Assembly: GCA_036583965.1 (NCBI GenBank)
Contig: JAZBQD010000013.1
Span: 8,879,763 to 8,943,762 of the forward strand
From: Prunella strophiata
Lineage: Eukaryota; Chordata; Aves; Passeriformes; Prunellidae
DNA length: 64,000 bases
Reading direction: 5' to 3'
The notes beneath the pieces were generated by a model. That model made no database searches and was not told the origin of the DNA. It was given only the letters and a program-made list of their open reading frames with translations. Within the stretch, counting starts at the first letter, position 1; the number at the start of each line of letters is the position of its first letter. Positions 1-11,337 of the stretch are shown here, in pieces. A program made the position numbers and the translations under genes.

Positions 1-2530
1 TGCAGCTCTCATCCTGGGGGTTTCCAGCCTTCATTGCAAAGGAGTCCTGTCACAACTTCAAGCAGAGACATGGGATTTGTATCAGGAATGGAGACAAAAA
101 AAGCCCTCAGGTCTGTTCTCCTACTTACCAGAGGCCAGATGAGCGTGAGGATCCCTCTGGCCTGAAATGTATGATCTGTTATTAGAAAACACCTGGCAGT
201 CTGACTGGCATGGCTGGGAAGGGACAAGGGACAGGGGTGGGAAGGTTCTGAACTGAAGCTCTGTTCCCAGGGCCAGCTGTGCACAGGGGTAGCCCCAGGC
301 AAAGAGTAACCTCAGATTTAACAAACCTCACGGGCAGCAGCACATGCTCTGTCCAGAGCACAGCTTTGCAAGCAAGGAATGGCTCACATCTTTGGTTCCA
401 GGCAGCAGGAATTTGTAGCTGCTTTCCTTTGCATGTGTCCAGGTGGGACCACTCTCCCCATGGGCAGCAGCATCCTTGGAGTCTACCTGCTGTGCAGTAC
501 ATAGCCAGAGCCTCCAAGTCTGCTGCCAGCCACTCATGGGGGCTGCTTGGGAAGCCTCAGCCTTAATGGGATCATTTTCTTGCAAGCTGTTTTGGGAGGC
601 TCACCCAGGCAGTTGTATTTCTGTGCAGCATCTGCCAGGGCTCTGCACCTCGGTGAGCTTCAGGCAGGACCATTGAGAGTTTAAATAATGCTTTATTCAG
701 AGATAGATTAAGATAACTTCCTTCCCTCTGTTCTGCGGATATGATGTAATTTGGACACGTCTATGGAAGTTGGAATGAAAGAATTGTCTTGTGTGCATGA
801 TGAATATTCTAATTGAGAATAATATTCAATAAAGACCAAGACAGGTGCTTTCTCCTTCCTGGGATTCCTAATTGCTGATGTGTGACTGCAATTTGTATGT
901 CCTCTTAAACTTCTTTCCAGTGGTTCCCCAGATTTATTACTGTTCCATACTACCGAACAAAAAGAATTTAAATTAGCCTTTGCCTTTGTATTTGATATAA
1001 GGTGGATTTTGCTGCACACATGCAAATTCTGTGTAAATGCATGTGTATAGAAGGTACCAATCATGGGGCAACTTAAATTTTACCCTGACTTTGGCAATGC
1101 CTGGGCCCCCTGCACCTGGGTTGTTCAAAGCTGTCCTGATGTAGCGGTTATTCCTGATTCCTTTCTGCTGTTTTCAGATCATTAGAGAGTTGCAGAAATC
1201 CTTCCATGGTCCCCAGCATCAGTTGCCAGAGGCAAATCAAAGTATTTTGGGGTGGAGCAGGGAGATCAGAGGTCTAGGCTAATGGTGCTGACTTCAGGTG
1301 CTGGAGAGGAGACAGACCCCCTTTCAACGTCCATGTAACTCAGAAGTCAAAACCCAACAACCTGTGCTGGGCACATTTGTCATAGTACTGGAAATAGCTG
1401 GAGAATGGCAGTTGATTTTAGCAGTCTGGGTTTTGTCTGCTTGGGACTGTTTCCTCAGCTTTCCACCCCTTCCTGCCAATCTCTGTTTGTTGGGAAATGT
1501 CTCCATGAAAGAACAGCAGAGAGGGAGATGGAAATAACCCTGTCCCGTTTGTCCTCCTTGTGGCTCATCCCATCAGACAGCCCTGGGGCCCTTCTCCACT
1601 CTGCTCCTTTCTTGAGATGCATAACACCATGAGCTGGAGCTTTTCCTGGTTTCCTGGCCTCTTTTTCCTCCACCCTCTTGGTTTCCTCTGTGTTTCTGGC
1701 TGTTTTCTTCATTTGCAAACCTGGGTTTGTAGTTTTCCCAGCACTCCAGTTCCTTGAGCAGTTGTGCTGACGGTGCAGTGAGCACAGGTCTCCCCGCAGA
1801 CCACCTGGGAAACAGGAAACGCTCTGAACCTCTGGATTAACTGAAACACCATACTTAGGTCCCCCTTGACTTCTCCATTTCCAACTCCTTCTCTGACTTT
1901 GGGCCACCTTTAGTCCTAGCAGTTATGATCATGCTCACACACCGAAGTGGTTTGAGGCAAGCTGGAGAGCCCTGCACGCCAGGAGTAAGTGGATCTTCCT
2001 CTGGAAAAGCCTGGGATGTGCATTAAGGCTCTCATACAAATCTTCCCACTTTGTTGACATCTGATTTGACAGAAGCTCAGCTTCCTGTGTCCCTGCAGAG
2101 CAGAGGTGTGCTCACCAAGCAGCTCCTAGTGGCCTGGAACCTGTTCTGGGATGGCACACTCTGCCTCCTCGTCCTCATTGTCACAAACCCAAATGGGTGG
2201 GAAACCTGTGATTTTGAGTCAAGAGCAGGAGACTCTTTCCAAGAACCATCTCCAGGCTGAAGTTCCCAGAGGCTGTGGGGACACTTGCCCTGTGTGCCTT
2301 GCTGTGGGTTCAGGCTGGGTGCTGTGATCACAACTGTTTGGGGTACCTGCTCCTTCCCACACCTCCCTGCCACCCAGAAATGCATCCAGAAGCCATAATT
2401 AGAGCACTCAGAGGAGCTGGGTTCCTTGATCCCGTGCACATTAAAGGAAATGGAGTGGAGCACAAATCAAGCCAAATGTTGCTGTCCTGTGAGGAGTGTG
2501 TGAGGCTGGGGGTGCCGCAGCGCCGGCCCC
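1..2530. other. Unique non-coding DNA, no gene recognised
   Basis: I see no exon, RNA gene or transposon here. Open frames on both strands are short (at most about 150 codons), overlap one another and encode low-complexity Ser/Pro/Trp/Cys-rich peptides typical of random GC-rich DNA. Positions about 680-1080 are AT-rich, with AATAAAGA-type strings that could be mistaken for poly(A) signals, but no associated coding sequence was found. The segment may be intergenic or intronic; the sequence alone does not decide. Confidence 0.5.
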
Positions 2531-2544
2531 GGTGCGAGGAGATG

Positions 2545-2770
2545 GCCCTCTTCCCATTCATGTATTTTGTATTATAAAATGACTGCGGTTGTCATAGCAA
2601 CATAAAGGGAGCAGATCTCATTACTGAGGCCTGGCCACATTATTTTCTCCAAGGAATTTCTTCTTTTCATTATTTTTCTCCAAAGGTCAGTTATCCTCTG
2701 AGGCAGGGTGGGAGATTCTGCGAAAGGTGAAGCATATTCATGGCAGAATTCCCCTGGTGGAATTTACAAT
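2545..2770. other. Candidate conserved non-coding element (AT-rich island with X-box)
   Basis: Composition changes sharply from GC-rich flanks to an AT-rich stretch containing a 14-bp imperfect palindrome resembling an RFX X-box (2588-2601), an ATTATAAAAT string and several TTTTC blocks. There is no open reading frame across it. Low CpG decay, motif density and the clean compositional boundary suggest purifying selection on non-coding DNA. This is inference: I cannot run an alignment, and the limits are by eye. Confidence 0.35.
2588..2601. promoter_or_regulatory. RFX-type X-box-like palindrome
   Basis: The sequence GTTGTCATAGCAAC reads as two inverted half-sites (GTTGTC and AGCAAC) around a 2-bp spacer. 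The right half fits the RFX half-site fully; the left differs from the GYNRCC consensus at its fifth base. RFX X-boxes are known to be among the motifs most enriched in deeply conserved vertebrate non-coding elements and in ciliary gene promoters. Function here is inferred from the motif only. Confidence 0.4.
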
Positions 2771-3199
2771 CATTTTTCTTTTTTTATACTTGTAGAGAGA
2801 TTTCTTTTAGTATAACATTTTCTTTTAACCCTTTCTGTGGGAGCCTGGCTGCTCCACATATCCAACTGGGTTGGTGGCTAAGAAGCTTTGCTCAGGGATT
2901 TGCTACAGAAAGCAGAGAATTAATGTCAAATCATGCTTTTATTATCACATAAACCGAGGTGTGTCGTGCTGCTTATGAGCATTTCACTGACTTTTTGTCT
3001 GCCTTTAGCAGCTGCACAAAGTACAGGAACTATTTCAAACTTTGTTCTGAAGCTGTTTCTTCTCTTCTTGCAAAGTCATTGTCGTTGGGTGATGGTGCTG
3101 GTGGTGAGGGAGCAACTCCAACCATCACATTCATCACTTTGAGTATTGGGGTGCTCAGCTCAGCTGGAGATGCAGGAAAATATGTGCACAAACAGGGTA
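2771..3199. other. Unique sequence upstream of a CR1 tail
   Basis: Mixed-composition DNA with no recognisable gene. A plus-strand open frame of about 115 codons begins near 2959 and runs into the CR1 tail that follows, so it is not a host exon. The last 90 bases, from about 3110, may be a more diverged upstream part of the same CR1 copy, but I cannot confirm this by eye. Confidence 0.4.
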
Positions 3200-3326
3200 T
3201 ACTTGTTCAAGAAATAACTGGACATGACACTCAGTGGTCTGCTCTAGTTCACAAGGTGGTGAAGATTAGACTTAATGACCCTGAAGGTCTTTTCCAACCT
3301 AAATGATTCTGTAATTCTGTGATTTT
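3200..3326 (+). mobile_element. CR1 LINE 3'-end fragment, plus orientation
   Basis: The segment follows the known 3' terminus of avian CR1 retrotransposons: a 'TTCAAG..ACTGGACATG.CACTCAGTG' stretch, then 'TTCACAAGGTGGTGA', then the highly typical 'GGTCTTTTCCAACCTAAATG' block, and a tail of degenerate octamers (ATTCTGTA, ATTCTGTG). CR1 moves by target-primed reverse transcription and is usually 5' truncated, which fits a fragment of about 125-215 bp with no ORF2 sequence. Many substitutions relative to the family pattern suggest an old, inactive copy. The exact 5' limit is uncertain. Confidence 0.9.
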
Positions 3327-4690
3327 TAACTGTGGCATTTCATCAGGTCCAGAATTTCGCACAAATATCCCAGTTCCTTTTTAAAAGAAATATTTACCTG
3401 AGTATTAAAACTTTTAAACAAGTATTCCAACTCCAAACCTGTATTTTCTGAGTATGTTCTAAAAAAATGATAATGCCTTACCAAAGAGAGAGGAATGCAG
3501 ATTGCACCCCTGTGGAGGGGTATCCATGAGGTCAGGTAAAAGACCTCTCTGGCTCTCTAATATGTCACTTAGAATGTTGACAAGGATAAAGATGTTTTTT
3601 CAGCTTTGCAGAGTTTTCAAGGATTGCTTGTCCTGAGATACAAGAGAGAACCTGGACATATAAAAAGAGAGTAGCTCTCTATTGTCTTATAGGATGCAGA
3701 GCCCTGAGTATCTCAGAGTTTTGTAAGAGGATGTATGGGCCTTTATGCTGTACAGAAATGCTGTTTTATCTTCTTCTTCACAGATGTTTGTAAACAATTG
3801 TGTGATATTACACAGAAAAGGGATCTGATACCTCGCTCTCACCTGTGTCACATATGTAGCGTTAATTCCATGTAGTCAGAGGAAAGCAATCCCAGCTCCC
3901 TGTGCATGGGAGTCTGGCCTACTGAACTGTAGGATGGAATTAACTTGTATATCCTGCTGTTGTTTTAAATTTCTTTAATTTAACATGAGTAAGCCTTACA
4001 GTCCTTACATTATAGTGAAGCAGCATGGAAATGTATCATGTCTCTTCCCCACTATGAAGAACGTGTAAGGAACTCGCAGCGAGCGGGAGAGGCTGTGGGG
4101 AGCATATGGCCATCAAGGCTTTGCTCATTAGTGGAAATCTGCCTGAAAATAGGATCACTTTCTGCTATAAACTTCAGTCATGCCGAAAGCCAGGATTTCC
4201 CAGAACGGCTCCTTTGTGTGTGGCAGCGCGCCGGAGCGCGTGTTCAGGGGGCTGCCAAGGAGGGAAGGCAGGAAAGCCTTCTGGTGGCATGCATGATGCA
4301 CAGAGCCATCTTCCAGGAGCACTGGCTGGACCTGGCTGGGGTGACATTCATGGAGCCTTTGCCAAACCCATCAGGTCACTGATGAATTCTGTGTTAGAGA
4401 TAACGCCCTTCAAAATGTCCTTGGCGTTGCTCAGAGCAGGGTGGACTCAAGGGGATCAGAGCAGGTTGAGAAGGAAGGGGCTACTTCTGACCCCTCACAG
4501 CCTCTCCTCCTTTGTGGTGTCTGGCAGGCTGCACAGAGCAAGGGCCAGGGTAGAGGGGTCAATACTTCTGACCCACTCCAAAGGTGTCTTTTAAAAGTGA
4601 ATGGATTCTAATGAATCCCCAGCTATGAAAGCAGCAACAATGCCTGGCCATTTCACAGCCCTTTTAGTCCCATGCTCATCATGGTTTAGC
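3327..4690. other. Unique DNA, AT-rich first half, no gene recognised
   Basis: From 3327 to about 4020 the sequence is AT-rich with no open frame of note. From 4020 to 4600 GC rises, and two overlapping plus-strand frames of 114 and 162 codons appear. Their peptides show no recognisable domain. A small CpG cluster (GCGCGCCGGAGCGCG, near 4226-4240) stands out but is only about 15 bp. I see no repeats, RNA genes or splice-bounded exons that I can support. Confidence 0.45.
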
Positions 4691-4699
4691 ACTGTCAGT

Positions 4700-5035
4700 G
4701 CTGTCAGTATCAGGGGCAAAACCAATGCTGGGACTTTGATTTAGATGTCCATTTTCTGTAAATCACATTTTGCATGCGAAATGAGTGTTTGCATATGCAA
4801 ATGAGCAGGCATCTAAGTGGCCATGTGTGGCTGCTAATATCTACTTTGCACGTTGGCTGATGGTAGCTGTGCCTGGTGAACAGGAGCGTGTGAATTTGCA
4901 CATAACCACCAGCGGCACGTGCTCCGTGGCAGCGGAGGAAACCCAAGAAAATCAAAATGTGCCTTGGTTTGAAATGATTGAGGCAGCCTTGGGTGTTATT
5001 TTACAAACACATCAACTGAGACCACACCAGTGAGC
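4700..5035. other. Candidate conserved non-coding element with POU-type palindrome
   Basis: The stretch alternates AT-rich and GC-rich blocks and contains several octamer-like strings (TTTGCATGCGAAATGAG near 4769-4785, then the 14-bp palindrome at 4788-4801). Adjacent blocks such as TTATTTTACAAACACATCAA have the look of conserved regulatory DNA. No reading frame is maintained across it. Conservation is inferred from composition and motifs only. Confidence 0.33.
4788..4801. promoter_or_regulatory. Perfect palindrome of overlapping POU octamer half-sites
   Basis: TTTGCATATGCAAA is a perfect 14-bp dyad. Its right side completes a canonical octamer, ATGCAAAT (4795-4802), and its left side reads ATGCAAAC on the other strand. 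POU-domain factors are known to bind such composite sites as homodimers (MORE/PORE-like architectures). A second degenerate copy lies about 15 bp upstream. The regulatory role is inferred. Confidence 0.4.
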
Positions 5036-5142
5036 TTCAGGAGAGCGCGCCGCTCGGCCGGGAAGCCTGGCAGAGGCAGAATTTGTGCTGAGCACATCCA
5101 GCCCAGCCCGGGCACTGCGGGTGCCGTGAGGGTGGGGTGCAT

Positions 5143-5200
5143 CTGCCAGGTGATATTGCTGTGCCAGGTGATGTTGCTGTGCCAGGTGATGTTGCTGTGC
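5143..5200. repeat. 18-bp tandem repeat, 3 copies
   Basis: The unit GTGCCAGGTGATGTTGCT is repeated three times in direct orientation, with one substitution in the first copy (GATATT for GATGTT) and a partial fourth beginning. Because 18 is a multiple of three, overlapping open frames on either strand show a 6-residue repeat; this follows from unit length and is not evidence of coding. Confidence 0.9.
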
Positions 5201-5234
5201 AGCATCTTGCTTTGCCTCCTCACAGGCTGAGCCG

Positions 5235-5525
5235 CTGCCTGGCTTTAATTGCGGGCTGCAGCAGGTAGATGGTGTCACATCACACGCGCCTCGGAGCGAG
5301 CCGGAGTGCCTGGAATATCTGATGAACACGGGTTATTATAGGGCTTTTAACTGTGCATTTAGCAGTGGTGGATGTAAAGCTTTTTAGCTTGCACTCCTGT
5401 TTATTAATTAATAAAGGGCTCTGTTCCGACATTACTTATGTCCCCCCGTGTCTCGTCAGAGCTGCAGGGCTCATTGCAAATGATAAGAGGCCCAATGCAC
5501 TTCTCATGAAATTCACTTAAAGCTG
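5235..5525. other. Candidate conserved non-coding element with 16-bp homeodomain palindrome
   Basis: This AT-rich island begins with GCTTTAATTGCGGGC and includes GGGTTATTATAGGGCTTT, a perfect 16-bp AT palindrome (5400-5415) and ATTGCAAATGATAAG near 5474. CpGs are retained in otherwise AT-rich DNA (ACACGCGCCTCGGAGCGAG near 5282-5300), which would be unusual for unconstrained methylated sequence. No coding frame crosses it. I infer a developmental enhancer-like CNE; the limits are by eye. Confidence 0.4.
5400..5415. promoter_or_regulatory. Perfect 16-bp palindrome with paired homeodomain cores
   Basis: TTTATTAATTAATAAA equals its own reverse complement. It contains the TAAT/ATTA homeodomain core several times, centred on TTAATTAA, as expected for cooperative dimer binding by homeodomain proteins. 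The AATAAA within it could mimic a poly(A) signal but there is no gene upstream on either strand that I can support. Confidence 0.4.
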
Positions 5526-7602
5526 GCAGCTGGCCCTGCAACCGCGTGCCAGGATTCTGCTCCACTCCTCCCTGGCAGGCTCTCCTCCAGGACCCCTTCA
5601 CTGCTCAGCTTTTGCAGTTGGCACAGGCAGAGGGATGCTGTGACACGGGCAGCTGGGCAGAGCTGAGGCCAAAGCCGTTCCCTCGAGGGCTGTCCTGTGG
5701 TCAGCAAGGCTGAATGAGGCTCTTCTGAGCTGTCCTCACACATCTCCTTCCAACTTCCTGGAGAGATGGAAGATTTAAAGATTTAAACTGGCACAGGGTG
5801 TCCTGCAGACATGTGGCATGGGGCACACATACCATGGTGGGACAGGAGTCAGAGGCAGCATGGGAGCAGGGCAGTGCCAGGAGCTGAGGTGGCAGCCTGG
5901 GGACTCTGCCTCCAGTTCCCACACAGGAGAGTTGATGGAGCAGGACGGTAAAAACTACAGGAAAGGAAGAGAATCCCTAAACTCTGGGCAGAGTGCTGCC
6001 AGGTCCTGATGTGTTTAATGGTGTTTTTTAAATGTATAATTTCCCATCTCACCCATCCATTGCCTTTGCCCAGGCCTGGAGGACTCTGCTTTGGGACTGC
6101 AGCATCTCTCAGCACTGAGGACAGGTGCCTGTGCCAGGCTGGAGCTGGAATCTGCAGGTCCCACAGACATGGCAGGGGATGTGGCTTTGGCAAATGCAGG
6201 CCCCAGCACTTGGCACCACAGGGCCTCTTGCCAGATTTTCAAGGTGGTCTGAGTCTGTGGTGCTGAGGTCTGGGACTGAGGGTCCTCTTTTATGGTGAGA
6301 GGTGCCTCAGCAGCTCCTCTGGCAGCGGATGTGGTTGGGGCTTGCCCAACTTGCTGTAGGCATTGGCAGCTGCTGGTGCTCAGCTTCTTTGCAGCCTCTT
6401 CTCTCTCTTCTCTTTTTTTTTTTTTTTTTTTACCCTGACTGGCTTGTGGTGGGCCAATAACTCACAACAGAAACATCTTCTTCTGATTAGGATCTGTTGA
6501 GGTATTTTTGTATCTTTAGCTCTAATTTGGATGACAAATCCCCCATAGCTGTGATAGCGGGAAGGGAAATGGGCACTGCTGGTTTAGGCAGGATGAAGTG
6601 GTGTGATAATGTGGTGTTTGTGCTTATTGCAAACATGTGTGGAATGGAGAGAGAGCCTCTTTGCCTACAGCAGCCCTGGGTGCTCTGGGCTGCCAGAATC
6701 AGCATGTGAGCAAGGGGTGAACCCAGTGGGAGCTAGAGAAACTCTGGGGTGCTATCCCAGAGAAGTGCCCCATCGTCTCCTTGCCTGGTGTGGAAGAGCC
6801 TGAAGGTACATTTTTGCTTTAAAAGGTTGCAAGGAGGAATTTTCAGGGCTTGGTGCTCTCTTTCCAGAGCCAACAGGTGAGGCTGGGGGAGCTAGGGGCC
6901 GCCAGCTGATTCCTGCCCTGTGATTCCAGGGTTCCCTCTGGCCCTGGGGCAGCACTGCCACACTCTGAGCTGGGTGGGCAGGGCAGGGCTGAGGTGCTTC
7001 AGCCACTTTCCCTTCCTCCCCTCCAGCTGCCACCCTCCAGCTTGTGCAGGCTGGGAGAAAGTTCCTGGTGCCAAATCCCTGGTCCTGGACTCGGTGGCTC
7101 AGCCTGGTTTGGCTGTTGATGTGCTGGTCTGGCTGGGGTCAGTGTTCCTCCAAGGTGCAGCAAACACAGAGCAGATGTACCAATAGCAAGGATATTTTTA
7201 CTGTGGATGTTGAAGGTTTGTTTTCATTAAGCATTCTGGAAACGTTGCTCTTTGTGCCTGAGCATTCGGGTTATGGAGCATCCTGCAGGCTCTGAAATTT
7301 GCTTTTTTTATTTAAGTTTTTTCTGACTTGAAAGGCTGGTTTTTATAACAGGTCAATTTCAGCCCATTTGATATTGATATATGAAGATCCTCAGGGATTA
7401 TTGTAATGCATTTTTCATCCTGCTGTGATAGTATCATATAAGGAAAATGGGACTGACTGTTAAGTACAAATTGAAAAAGACATGGTCATTTAAGATAACT
7501 CCTTATCTGTATACAAGGAAATGGTATCAGGGAAATAGACCACCAGTTGACAGAAATAAATTTTGCCTCAGGCTCCTCCTTCTCTTCCCCAGCTGCTCAG
7601 GC
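5526..7602. other. Unique DNA, no gene recognised
   Basis: GC-moderate sequence with short overlapping frames on both strands and no family I recognise. It contains a 19-T run at 6413-6431 preceded by a CTCTCTCTTCTC string. The part from about 7180 to 7560 is AT-rich with no long frame. I see no interspersed repeats. Confidence 0.45.
6413..6431 (+). repeat. Poly(T) run, 19 bases
   Basis: A homopolymer of 19 T, preceded by a CT-rich stretch. It could be the reverse of a retroposed poly(A) tail, but no recognisable retrocopy lies beside it and no target-site duplication is evident, so I call it a simple repeat. Confidence 0.9.
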
Positions 7603-7707
7603 TTTCCCTTTTCCCTTTTCCCTTTTCCCTTTTCCCTTTTCCCTTTTCCCTTTTCCCATTTCCCATTTCACTTTTCCCTTTCCCTTTCCCCTTCCCTTTC
7701 CTTTTTC
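7603..7707 (+). repeat. 7-bp polypyrimidine microsatellite (CCCTTTT)n grading into (CCCTTT)n
   Basis: A pure pyrimidine tract with period 7 (CCCTTTT) in its first half, decaying into 6-bp and mixed C/T blocks after about 7650. The 7-bp period gives the apparent FPFPFSL repeat in overlapping open frames, which is an artefact. Mirror-symmetric homopurine/homopyrimidine DNA of this kind can adopt triplex (H-DNA) structures. Confidence 0.93.
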
Positions 7708-8335
7708 AATCACATTTATTGAGGGGTCTCTCTGGGCTGGATGTGAACCCAGCCAGGCTCCCCTCAGGGGACACAGCCCTGCCTGGCTGGGGGAGCCCCA
7801 AGGGACCCCCGGGATCCTGGGGACCTGTGGTGTGACCTTGACTGTGCCACCAGCAGCCTGCCCTGCCCAGGTGGCACAGCTGGAGTCACTGGGCCCCACC
7901 AGTGTTCTTGGGATGAGCTCCAGAAAGGGACACCCGGAATTTATTTGTGTGTGTCTGGATGTGCTGGAACAAGTGGAGGAGCTTAATGAATGATTTCTTT
8001 ACTCAAGTGAGAGCTGTTTGTTTTTATAGCCCTTATAAAAAGAGAGGAAACAAACTCAATAAGCCAAGTCACACTCGATCCAGTCAGAGTTTTTTATTCC
8101 TGGCATTTTATCTCCACTCTCTCTATTTTAATAAGCTATAAATCAGGGCTGATGGTGTGAACAGTGTCGGTGGGTCCTGCCCGCGCCACCAGGAATGACA
8201 CTGCCCTGCCAACACCTTCCTGCAGACAGCCTGGCCTGTCCCTGCCTGGTGAGATTTGTTGGAGAGTCTTCCTCACAGAAAGCTGCAAAACCCATTTGGA
8301 TTTATGATCATTTTGGAGTCTGAGCAGGAAAAGTG
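7708..8335. other. Unique DNA with an AT-rich, possibly conserved patch
   Basis: The first 250 bases are GC-rich and featureless. From about 7935 to 8150 the DNA becomes AT-rich with blocks such as TTTTTATAGCCCTTATAAAA and AATAAGCTATAAATCAG, resembling conserved regulatory sequence. No gene, RNA or repeat is recognised. The conserved status of the patch is inference. Confidence 0.3.
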
Positions 8336-8339
8336 TGTT

Positions 8340-8780
8340 TTTCCAGCTCCTGTGAGGTAATCACAGTGCGCTGACATATGCTGCCGCTCCCCGCGCGCTG
8401 CGCACGCTGTGCTGAGCATCAGCTCTGAGCGTGCTTTCTCCTCCTCGGTGATTATTACATCCCCTTTGGGCTCCAGGCGTTCTGACCATCAGCAGAATGA
8501 GGGCGATTACAATTTGGCATAAGGCACTGCAGTCAGAAGCCAATGTTTAGAGACAGTGGTATAAGAGAAGTTCCATAATTGGAGCTGGAGGACCGAGTTT
8601 GCCAGAGTATCTATTGCTGGCACCGCGTCCTTCTTGGCGCTGCACCTATTGGAGCTGCACTTTGGCCCACACCTTGTTTCATACTGAGCCTGCAATTAAA
8701 GCACAATCAGTGGTCCCTGTCCAGCCCTGGGATGCAGTTGTGCAGCCCAGATTCCTGTACGTGCCCAAAAGGTCTTTGAG
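8340..8780. other. Candidate conserved non-coding element
   Basis: The region combines retained CpGs (CCCCGCGCGCTGCGCACGC near 8389-8407) with AT-rich blocks (GTGATTATTACATCCCC near 8447-8463; GGGCGATTACAATTTGGC near 8501-8518), a mixture typical of long CNEs rather than of neutral avian DNA. Frames crossing it are short. There is no promoter-like CpG island, since the CpG cluster covers only tens of bases. Boundaries are by eye. Confidence 0.35.
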
Positions 8781-11333
8781 GCGCCCGCGGTGAAACGCAC
8801 ACGCTCACTGCCGGCGCCTTGGCCGGGGCTCGCGTCCCATCCTGAGAACTTCTCCAGCTTTAATTTAGTGTAAAGACAGTCCTGGAGCAAAATCCCTGCA
8901 CTTACCATGCACTGCTGTCCAGCCTCTCAGCTCTCAGGTTCTCTGTGTTATGGCTGAGCACTCAGTGGCTGCTGCATTTAGCAGCAACTGTTTATTTTAT
9001 TATTTCCTTGCTGAACTCATATTTTGGTGTTCTATTTCCCAGTAGAGATACCTCAGGACACAATAGCAGCCATGGCTCTGAACCAAAACAATCATGGAAA
9101 AGCAGTGAGAGAGGCACACATGGGGTACTTGGGAAGGCAGGCTGGGTGGCACAGAGGACACGAAGAACCAAGAGCATAGGAGATACCTTGGCAGCTGAAA
9201 AAGTCCTCAGGAGACTCCAGCCAAATGCAGATCTGCAGCAGCGATGTAGGAGCCACGTCTGACTCTAGAGAAGGTCTGTGGTGGCTTCATCCTTTGCCTT
9301 GGCACTTGATCTGTGCCGGGGATGCAGCAGATCCTTGTCTGTCCCAGGGTGTGAGGTGGGTGTCTGCTGAGGAAAGCTTTGTACTGGGAGGGGTGGTGGC
9401 ACCGAGCCCGGGGTGCTGCAGAGCACAGCCAGATGTGGGGGAAGCTCCACACTTGGCTGTGGGGAGGAGCTCGTTGGCTTTTTTTGGAGAAGCATCATCC
9501 CAGCATCCCATTTAGAGCCCGTGCCTGGTGGCACTGGGCCTTCCCTGAGCCGGTTGCTTCAGATAACTGACTCAACAGCATGCTTCATAATTAAAATATT
9601 ATAGCTGGAAATGTTGACTATCTTCCAAGTATGCCAGGAGGCTTCTGTTTGCACGGCTTGGAGCACAGGCTGTCAGGGAAGGCTGGTCAGAGCAGAGACA
9701 AACGCATTTCTGTTGCATATTGCTCCAGCATCTCAGAGCATTCACACAGCCGAGCTGCTGCTGGCAGCTTCTTATTTCCTTCACACCTAATTGAACTTTG
9801 TTTTAAAGTCTTTTGTCTGACTAATGTCCGGAGTGCTCTGACATGGCCGCTTGGCCTTTCATTCTGGCTTCTCCATCGGTATTTACAATGGGAGGCTTTG
9901 GGAAAGGCTGCTGCGTGGAGGGGGGCCTGGAAGGTGAAGGGCATGGCTTGAGGGAATGGCTGTGGGGGCCCACAGGGAACCCATGGAGTGAAGGCAAGGT
10001 GGCAGTCCTGCTGTGACAGTCCTGCTGTGACAGTCAGGCCTGGATCCCCCCAGCCCTTGTCCCTGTGCTCCTGCCTCGCTAGGACAGGGTCTGGTGCCAC
10101 TGTTGGTGCTTTGGTGGGGTTCCTGTGCTGTCACCTGATGCCTCTGCTGTGACCTGAACATCAGCTGGAAACAAAAGCATCTGCAAGGGAACAGCCTGTC
10201 TCTCTCTTCAGGGGCTGCTTAAGACTGTACAAGGAGATAAGCAAATTATATGGCCTTAAATATCGGTGGGATCTGTGATTCTCCAGACAGCCATCAAGGC
10301 AGGGCTAACAAGGGCACTTTAAACACTGAGTCAGGCATTTCTGCTGCAGAGATCTTTGTCTCAGCCTTCCCCTGGGAGAAGAGCAGACGGCAGGTTTGTT
10401 AAAGAACACCGCTTTAAGTTTTTCAAAGTGAAATTCTTGTTTTTCTGCTATTGCTAAGGAAACTGAACAATTTTGTCCCTGCTGGCCCCTGAGCTCCAGC
10501 ACTCAGTGCTGCAGTGGTGAAAATTCAAGCCTAGGCCAAGAGCCCTTCCCTGTGTGTGCAGAGGGGAGGGGGGATGCTGGAGCACAGTGCCAGGCAATGC
10601 CTTGCCAGCCTGGCACACTCATTTCAGGAGCTGTCCTGACTGGGACAGGGAAGATTCAGCCAGGGAAAATGCTGGCAGTGCCAGGATCTCTGCCTGGCAT
10701 GGGGACACTGCCCTGCCACCCCACAGCTGCCTGCCAGGGTCACACCATTGTGCCAGCCCCATGCCATGGCCACACACCTCATGGGGCCACAGTGCTGGGA
10801 GTCAGGGAGGAGCTGGGATGAGGCTTCAATGGATCGATCAGCTGTTCCTTGGGCTGGCAGGAAGGATAATCCTCATTAACACGCCCATTATTGCTGCAGC
10901 TCCTCAGGAAAGAGATGGAACGCCAGCATTGCAAAGAAAAGTGCTTTTGAATTAGTGATGTTTGTCTAACACAGAGAACTCCGGGTCACCTGGGATAGTT
11001 CACAAGTGGTGTTTTGTGTTTTTGGAGGAGAGGGGAAAAAAGGGGTTTCGAGAGACAAAGCTGAGCTGTGTAGGAGGTGCAGGACCACGGGAGCTGTGGA
11101 CAGGCAGTGACCTTCTCCACAGTGTCCCAGGCTGTTCTGACCCTCACCGGGAGCTCGTCCTGCCCCTCCAGCCCCAAATCCTCACCACAGTGCCTGGAAC
11201 CCTCATCCTCTCAGCTGTTCCTCTCCCCCTGGCTGCAGCGGCTGTGCCAGGAGGATTCCAGTCTTGCTCAGGGTGATTTTCAGAGAAGCTGAAGGATATT
11301 ATTCTCTCTGTCAGACTCATCAATACTTTTAAT

Positions 11334-11337
<4 letters not shown>
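8781..11337. other. Unique GC-rich DNA, no gene recognised
   Basis: No exon or RNA gene is recognisable. A 14-bp direct duplication (AGTCCTGCTGTGAC, two copies) lies at about 10004-10034. Short AT-rich patches at 8940-9020, 9540-9610 and 10215-10275 may be conserved islands but are too small to judge. Open frames up to 137 codons overlap on both strands and look random. Confidence 0.45.
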
